Source of the DNA: Armillaria gallica
Taxonomy: Eukaryota; Basidiomycota; Agaricomycetes; Agaricales; Physalacriaceae
Direction: 5' to 3'
Assembly (NCBI GenBank): GCA_037576215.1
Contig: JBANDB010000018.1
Span: forward strand, 930,001 to 994,000
DNA length: 64,000 nt
Shown: in pieces, positions 59,237 to 64,000 of the stretch
Position numbering within the stretch: position 1 is the stretch's first letter
Layout: each line of letters begins with the position of its first letter
Notes under the pieces: generated by a model
The model's input: the letters and a program-made list of their open reading frames with translations, nothing else
What the model was told of the DNA's origin: nothing
Database searches by the model: none
Translations under genes and position numbers: made by a program

Positions 59237-59530
59237 CTCTGGTCGTATATCACTTATACTGGCAGCCAGATAAACACTAGGTTCGAATCCTACCAGAGTT
59301 TGTTTAAAGATAGGATGGTAGAAAGTTTCGGACAACATAAGTTGAATAAAGCATTGACCGACCGGCAGGGCGCGCGCTTCGAAGAGTTTACGGCTTGACA
59401 TGGACATGTTAGTGACTCGTCTTCTTTTCTGCTATCTATAACCACTCCGCTTTCCTCGTCAATTACATCTCTGGTAGTATATCAGTTATACAGGCAGCTA
59501 GATAAACACGAGGTTCGAATCCTAGCCAGA
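59237..59530 (+). repeat. Two tRNA-like units (62 nt each)
   Basis: Units at 59237-59298 and 59469-59530 both begin CTCTGGT, carry an A-box-like TATATCA region and a perfect B box GGTTCGAATCC, and end with a CCAGA-type 3' strand. In unit 1 the ends CTCTGGT and ACCAGAG pair fully. At 62 nt each they lack a normal anticodon arm, so they are probably not functional tRNAs. Their downstream flanks (GTTTCGGACAACATAAG versus GTTTTGGACAACAATAT, then GCGCGCTTCGAAG versus GCGCGCTGCGAAAG) are also homologous, so the whole about 232-bp unit is duplicated. Confidence 0.55.
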
Positions 59531-59706
59531 ATTTAATTGAAACGAATTGGTGAAATGTTTTGGACAACAATATTTAAACCAATCCATCGACGCGCGCTGC
59601 GAAAGTGGGTGTAAATAAATCTTTGGTAACGAGCACTCAAAACAGTACCAGTTGCTGTGAGATCTCACTCTCCCCTACAAGCCGACTGGGTTACACAATC
59701 ACAATT

Positions 59707-59788
59707 CTCTGGTAGTGTATCGGTTAGCCCGCATGCTTACTATTAAACTTAGCATGCCACCAAATTTGGGTTCAATTCCCGGCTAGAG
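59707..59788 (+). tRNA. tRNA-like gene, 82 nt, identity uncertain
   Basis: Third unit of the array, 238 bp after the second. The 5' CTCTGGT pairs with the 3' GCTAGAG using G-U pairs. An A-box-like TAGTGTATCGG and a perfect B box GGTTCAATTCC are present. Unlike the other two it has a long central hairpin with arms GCATGC/GCATGC around a loop TTACTATTAAACTTA, long enough for a 7-nt anticodon loop plus a short intron. It could be a real intron-containing tRNA or a tRNA-derived SINE head. The anticodon cannot be fixed by eye. Confidence 0.35.
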
Positions 59789-61586
59789 TCTCTGTCATGT
59801 TGATTGCGTAACATCTTTTGTACAGTTCTGGTGAGCATTTCTTTCGCACAGCGTCGCTGTGAGTAGGTGAGATTAGATCTATCATATATTGCTTACATGT
59901 CTCTAACCTCAACGGATCTTTCATACCGTCAGTGCTTGTTTTCTGAACTCTTTAATTGTCACACCTTCATGCCTCTTGGCAGGAAGCTAAATACGAAAAT
60001 TGTTCGTTTAATGACTGGCTTTACAAATGCTGACAGCGAAAATCATGCAGATCAAGCTACATTACGGAACTTTTACGCGCTGAAAGACTAGCCTGGGGGT
60101 GCAAGGATGGTGTCAAGCCCGGAGTAACCTTATGCAAAGAAACTCGATCTTGGTAAACCTCTTGCGCAGGAGACGAAGAGTACGACGCCGAGACCCCCAG
60201 GCATAAGAATGGGCAAAGAAACATGGTTGAAAGTATCAGTCTAAGTTCGCCAATCCGACTACGTTCCCGAAAGAATGATGAGCTCGTAATCAGGAAAGAC
60301 AGCAGGACACGCCTTGCCTCTCATCGAACCAAGAGGTCAGCGGGAAGGGGAAACGCGGTACACGTTTCGAACGGAGCATGGTCAGTGTGAACAAACACAC
60401 TCGGGTGGAGCAAGATGCCCTCTGCTTCAAATTCACTACCCTCACGTATTCAACGCAGTCACTAGTACTCAGATTTAGCACATAGAACGTGCAGGCGAGA
60501 GATTGACGCACTCCGAGTCTGTTTTGGGAAATCCGTTGACATTATGAGGACGGAAGGCGGAGCGCGTCGTACGTCTTTCCTGGACGATGCATCGTTTGGG
60601 ATAGTCCGGACAATAGCCTAAGCTATGTCTGCATCCAAATTAGATCCACACGCACGCGCAATGAAAAGACAATCACCTGTCTTCCTTGCTCCCTTGTCGA
60701 TAACTCGTCATATGCACCATATCGAATATCCATTAATTTTCCCTGATAACGTCCTCATCGGCGTGCTTCCCAGGAGGAAATGAAATCACACGTTGACAGT
60801 AGCAGAGCGCATGAAGAGGGGCTCGATTAGTTTGTCGCGTTCCAATCGGACAATTCTGATATCCTTGAGATGCTCGACGACCTTGTACGTCGCTTCGACC
60901 AGGACAAGGAGAACCGAGGTGTAGGCCATCTAGCCTCTGCGGATCAAGAAAGATAGCATGAAGACTGCTTAAGCGAGCGCTTACAGGACAGATGAGCTCA
61001 CATGGGTAGATGATAGTTCTTTGTGTTCATATGAGCCCATGCACTCTGAGGAAATTGTCAGAGCATCAGTGAGGTACCCGTCGCCTGAAAGCCAACGAGA
61101 TTGTTTTGCAGAGGATATTGACGTTGATATAGAACAGCGATTTCGGACCAGATAGATATTAGCGCGAAGTGTTTACCTGAACAAGTTGTTAGTTGACATC
61201 GAGGTCGTGGAAAGAAAGGGAGGGGTTTGTTTGTTTGGCCGATCCTCGATGCCGTTCGCTCCTTCCGCCGGCAACAACGACTACGCCTGTCTCGAGCACC
61301 GACGCGCCAAATCACTGCTCTATTTTCTCTGCCATCGCACACTCGATTCTCTCTGCGAAGTTTCGACTAGAAGCGTGTCGCGATGCCTGCAGGATGTGCT
61401 ACGGACTGACTGTGCTTGCCTCCACGACGAACGGTATGGGCTCGTTTCTTGCGATTCAATTTTTTCATTCCATCTTTATATCCAAGGATTCTCAAGAAGC
61501 ATTATCGCGACAATGTGGCCGCCATCGAACAGGAATTTTCGTGGGCGGCGACGACTGGACCATCAGCGCTCTCACAGACGGGCCAA
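59789..61586. other. Region without an assigned gene
   Basis: A minus-strand stretch near 60930-60790 reads YTSVLLVLVEATYKVVEHLK and RIVRLERDKLIEPLFM to a stop, and could be a terminal exon. Plus-strand frames at 61186-61590 are open but motif-free and overlap the end of the GST gene. Nothing is recognised. Confidence 0.35.
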
Positions 61587-62406
61587 TTAGAAAACAGCCC
61601 CGTACTTCTCGAAGTCCTTCACCAACGCGCCCCATCTACCTCCATGCCACCTCGAGATATCCTTCCACTCCTTGCTATCCACCCCAAATAGCGCACGAAC
61701 CCACATGAGCGACGCGCTAACCGTGAAATCCGCATACGACACAACATCCCCCATCACATACCTATCCCCCTTCCCATACCACGCATCGACTTTTCCGAAA
61801 ACCTCTTCCAATTTCGCCCACTCCCTCTCCCTCTCCTCACCCTTCGGCACCACATCCTCCAATTTCTGCCCTCCCAACCTTAAACTAGCCTCCCTGGTCC
61901 TCCTGTAATACTCCTCGCTGACGGGATTCAAAATGGAGTTGCTCTTGGCGAGGGTTATCCGCCAGAGAGCAGTGGCTCGGAAGTGGGACTGTAGCGCCTC
62001 GTTGAAGGCGTAGTGGAACGCATCGGTGCCCTTGGGGATGACAGAGGGTGTTTCGGGATAGGTTTTGTCAAGGTAGCGGGCGATGGCTGCCGAGTCGGAG
62101 ACAAGGGCGCCCGTGGAGTGATCGTGGAGAAGTGGGAGAGTGTAGTAGGGTGTGACGCCGTCTGGCTTGGTAGCACTGGCTTGGGCGCCGAGCCTTTTGT
62201 AGAGTGCTTCGATGTCGGGAAACTCGACCCATTCGGTGTGGTGTGGAAGGCCTTTATAGTTGAGCACGTATCTGGATGCAATAGTGAGTCGCGCGTGTTA
62301 CACAGTACCCGAGGAAAGGAACTAACCTGACTTTAGAGATGTTAGGCGACCAAGTTTTGCTGGGAAGAGTCGAGGGAATGTCGTACAGGGTAAGCGAGGT
62401 GGTCAT
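61587..62406 (-). CDS. Glutathione S-transferase (thioredoxin-fold N-domain)
   Basis: Two exons, 62406-62327 and 62271-61587, with a 55-nt intron, 254 residues. The N-terminal domain begins MTTSLTLYDIPSTLPSKTWS; S-P-N follows, then KVRYVLNYKGLPHHTEWVEF. The glutathione-contacting strand and turn read YTLPLLHDHS and VSDSAAIARYLDKTYPETPS, with the Asp-Ser pair conserved in GSTs. The helical C-terminal domain includes RYVMGDVVSYADFTVSASLM. The layout resembles fungal GSTs of the Ure2/FuA or LigE-like (etherase) groups, used for detoxification of lignin- and wood-derived compounds; the exact class is uncertain. No lesions were found. A TATATA sequence at about 62439-62446 lies about 35 nt upstream of the start on the minus strand. 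Confidence 0.9.
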
Positions 62407-62629
62407 TTTAGATGGTCGCTCTGACTTGAGGGATCCACATATATAACGAGAGGCGCTCACATACAATGGCTGACTCACTGCTGCGATGGATTAATATAGA
62501 TCGTGGGAGTACGCACATTTTGCGCAGGCAAGCACATGGACCTCATACGGAGTGACTGAGTGACTGGAGACTTTAAGCGCTGAAGGGCAAGAAGTCTGTG
62601 CGGTAGCCTGCGTGGCGGCGTGGTTGTCA

Positions 62630-63471
62630 GCGTGGTTGACAAATCGCGGGAAGATACATCCGAGCAGCCGTGTTCACTGAGACGGGAATCCTCACCGCTG
62701 GGTGGCGACTATTTTCGGATGGTCAAAATAGAATCAAAATCCGAGATCAGGATTTTGGGCGAGGCAAAATCCTTCGATATTTCCTTATTAAGGAATTCCC
62801 CGGATTTTGACTGAGGTAAAATCCGACATTTTGCACTCTGATTCTATTTTGACTCGCCCAAAATAGTCGCCCCCCCAGCTGTGCCTCCCTCTGCGCTTAT
62901 CGTCGCATCCTGTTCGCGCTCCGCTACCTAGCTCGTGTTCTAGGCCTTCAAGAACACCGCATACCTACCTGGTGCCTGGAGTCCAATGTGGACCTCTGCG
63001 TTCAAGGCAAGGCATGCTGGTTGGGAGACATTGCGATCGTTCTACGAAGACTGGGCTTTACTGAAGACGAGTTGTCACTGGAGTCATTGTTCAATCCTGA
63101 GGATGTCGATGCGCTCATCAGGGCTGTCCCCCAGAAGTGCTCAGAATTGGCACATGATCAAATACATTCATCATCTCGTCTGGAACTCATGCGGGGTAGA
63201 GTCGAGCGCTTGAGAGGAGGGAGATTGTCCTCAGACCATTTACTATTCAGGTCCTACCTCCTTGTCCGCATCCGTGATCATCGTGTGGCGTTAACGAGGC
63301 TCCTGATGGCGAGTCATACTCTCGCAGTGGAGCGGGGGAGGTGGATGACAGGACGTAACTCGTCAGTTCATGTACCCAGAGCATTTCGGCTGTGCAGGAT
63401 GTGCCACGACGACGTGGAAGACGAGATACATATCCTCTTTACCTGCTCACACTCCGACCTAGAGGATTAGT
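62630..63471 (+). pseudogene. C-terminal remnant of a LINE reverse transcriptase (zf-RVT region), interrupted by a MITE
   Basis: Before the MITE the frame reads AGRYIRAAVFTETGILTA. After it comes YRRILFALRYLARVLGLQEH, then RIPTWCLESNVDLCVQGK and a long open frame (62988-63470) ending SFRLCRMCHDDVEDEIHIL-type zinc-knuckle sequence (C-x2-C...H...C) and a stop. This order is that of the distal part of basidiomycete non-LTR retrotransposon ORF2 proteins. The polymerase and endonuclease parts are missing and the two sides of the MITE are out of phase by one base. Confidence 0.75.
62701..62877. mobile_element. MITE inside the LINE remnant
   Basis: Left arm GGTGGCGACTATTTTCGGAT... (62701-62734) is the inverse of the right arm ...CTCGCCCAAAATAGTCGCCC (62839-62876), with TCAAAATAGAATC shared inside both. 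The interior holds several AAAATCC/GGATTTT inverted boxes. GCTG flanks both sides (62697-62700 and 62878-62881) and may be the target duplication. Non-coding. Confidence 0.75.
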
Positions 63472-63473
63472 GT

Positions 63474-64000
63474 TACCGAAGTTCAGTTTAGAACCTCAGT
63501 TCAGACGCTGAACGTCAGAACTGAACGCAGAGTTCAGTTCACGTCCACGTTCAGTTCAGCTAATGTATAATCCGTTCAGTTCTCGATCCAAGGCTCCCGA
63601 ACGCTCTCTGAACGTGTTCGAACGCCTGATAAATACGAGCACTAATACGATATTTTTAGGGAAACTTTCCATTGTTGACGTCTCCGTGATGGTCTGCCAC
63701 CTTTCTCAGTCTGTTTAGGACCACTTCTCGGAGTATCGAACACTCTTCCGAATGATATATGACTATCCCACCATCCGAGGCTCTTCTGTTGCTCCTTCCT
63801 CAGATGGTTTGACTGGGACAACATCGAAATCAGTTGTCTGCTGGAATATTTGAGGCCTTGCTGCCACTGGAAGACTTCTATAAGTCTGGTATCATTAGTG
63901 TAGGGAGAAGACTACCTCATGGAAAGGACAGATCGACATATACCGACTCGCCAGCCTGAACCGGGTTCTGAACGTGAACTGAACGCGATTGAACGCGATC
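63474..64000. repeat. GTTCAG/CTGAAC-rich array and flanking DNA at the window end
   Basis: GTTCAG, TTCAGTTC and their complements CTGAAC/GAACTGAACG recur more than ten times in both orientations between about 63482 and 63620. They reappear at 63966-63998 (CTGAACGTGAACTGAACGCG), so the window ends inside this sequence. The stretch between (63625-63960) shows no gene. It begins right after the LINE remnant. Confidence 0.6.

Noticed and set aside
61186..61708. Two long overlapping plus-strand ORFs near the GST gene
   Set aside because: They overlap the 3' end of the well-supported GST CDS on the opposite strand and show no motif.

Overview
The window looks like nuclear DNA from a mushroom-forming basidiomycete (Agaricomycete). 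Genes are cut by many introns of about 50-60 nt with GT...AG ends, some exons are only 10-21 nt, and the protein families are typical of that group: a HET-domain protein, a Zn2Cys6 activator, F-box/LRR proteins, an UNC93-like transporter, a GH28 pectinase and a zf-RVT type LINE. I saw no operons, ribosome binding sites or prokaryotic features. All splice models were made by hand from frame continuity and splice-site consensus, without alignments.

Layout. 1-7.2 kb: repeat-rich DNA with the first copy of a 2.16-kb duplicated module, GTCTTAAGAC-rich repeats and gene relics. 7.2-21 kb: an island bounded by diverged inverted repeats (about 7.2-8.0 and 20.2-21.0 kb). Inside it are a poly(A) retroposon split by a nested MITE, a dead type-B carboxylesterase, a Zn2Cys6 transcription factor, the mRNA 3'-end processing factor PCF11 (divergent from the factor), a decayed gene and a second MITE-like palindrome. 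21-30.5 kb: decayed F-box/LRR genes, the second copy of the 2.16-kb module and more GTCTTAAGAC repeats. 30.9-38.7 kb: four minus-strand genes, of which a conserved Agaricomycete-type protein and a HET-domain protein are well supported.

40.3-50.4 kb holds the most coherent functional neighbourhood. Two paralogous FAD-dependent oxidoreductases point towards each other and enclose an UNC93-like membrane transporter and an unresolved ORF. The left paralog is intact. The right one carries a 35-nt insertion that breaks its frame unless it is removed by an unusual splice. 52.3-53.6 kb holds an intact Gfo/Idh/MocA (GAL80-like) protein. 56.6-59.1 kb holds an intact secreted GH28 polygalacturonase followed by a tandem fragment of its own 3' end. 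Three tRNA-like Pol III-type units spaced about 235 bp apart follow. The window closes with a glutathione S-transferase, a LINE remnant interrupted by a MITE, and a GTTCAG-rich array.

No canonical defence or CRISPR system was seen. The observations I rate highest are the nested retroposon/MITE insertion with a matching empty site in the same window, the inverted oxidoreductase pair around a transporter, the inverted-repeat-bounded island carrying PCF11, the duplicated module with a shared frameshift, and the tRNA-like array.
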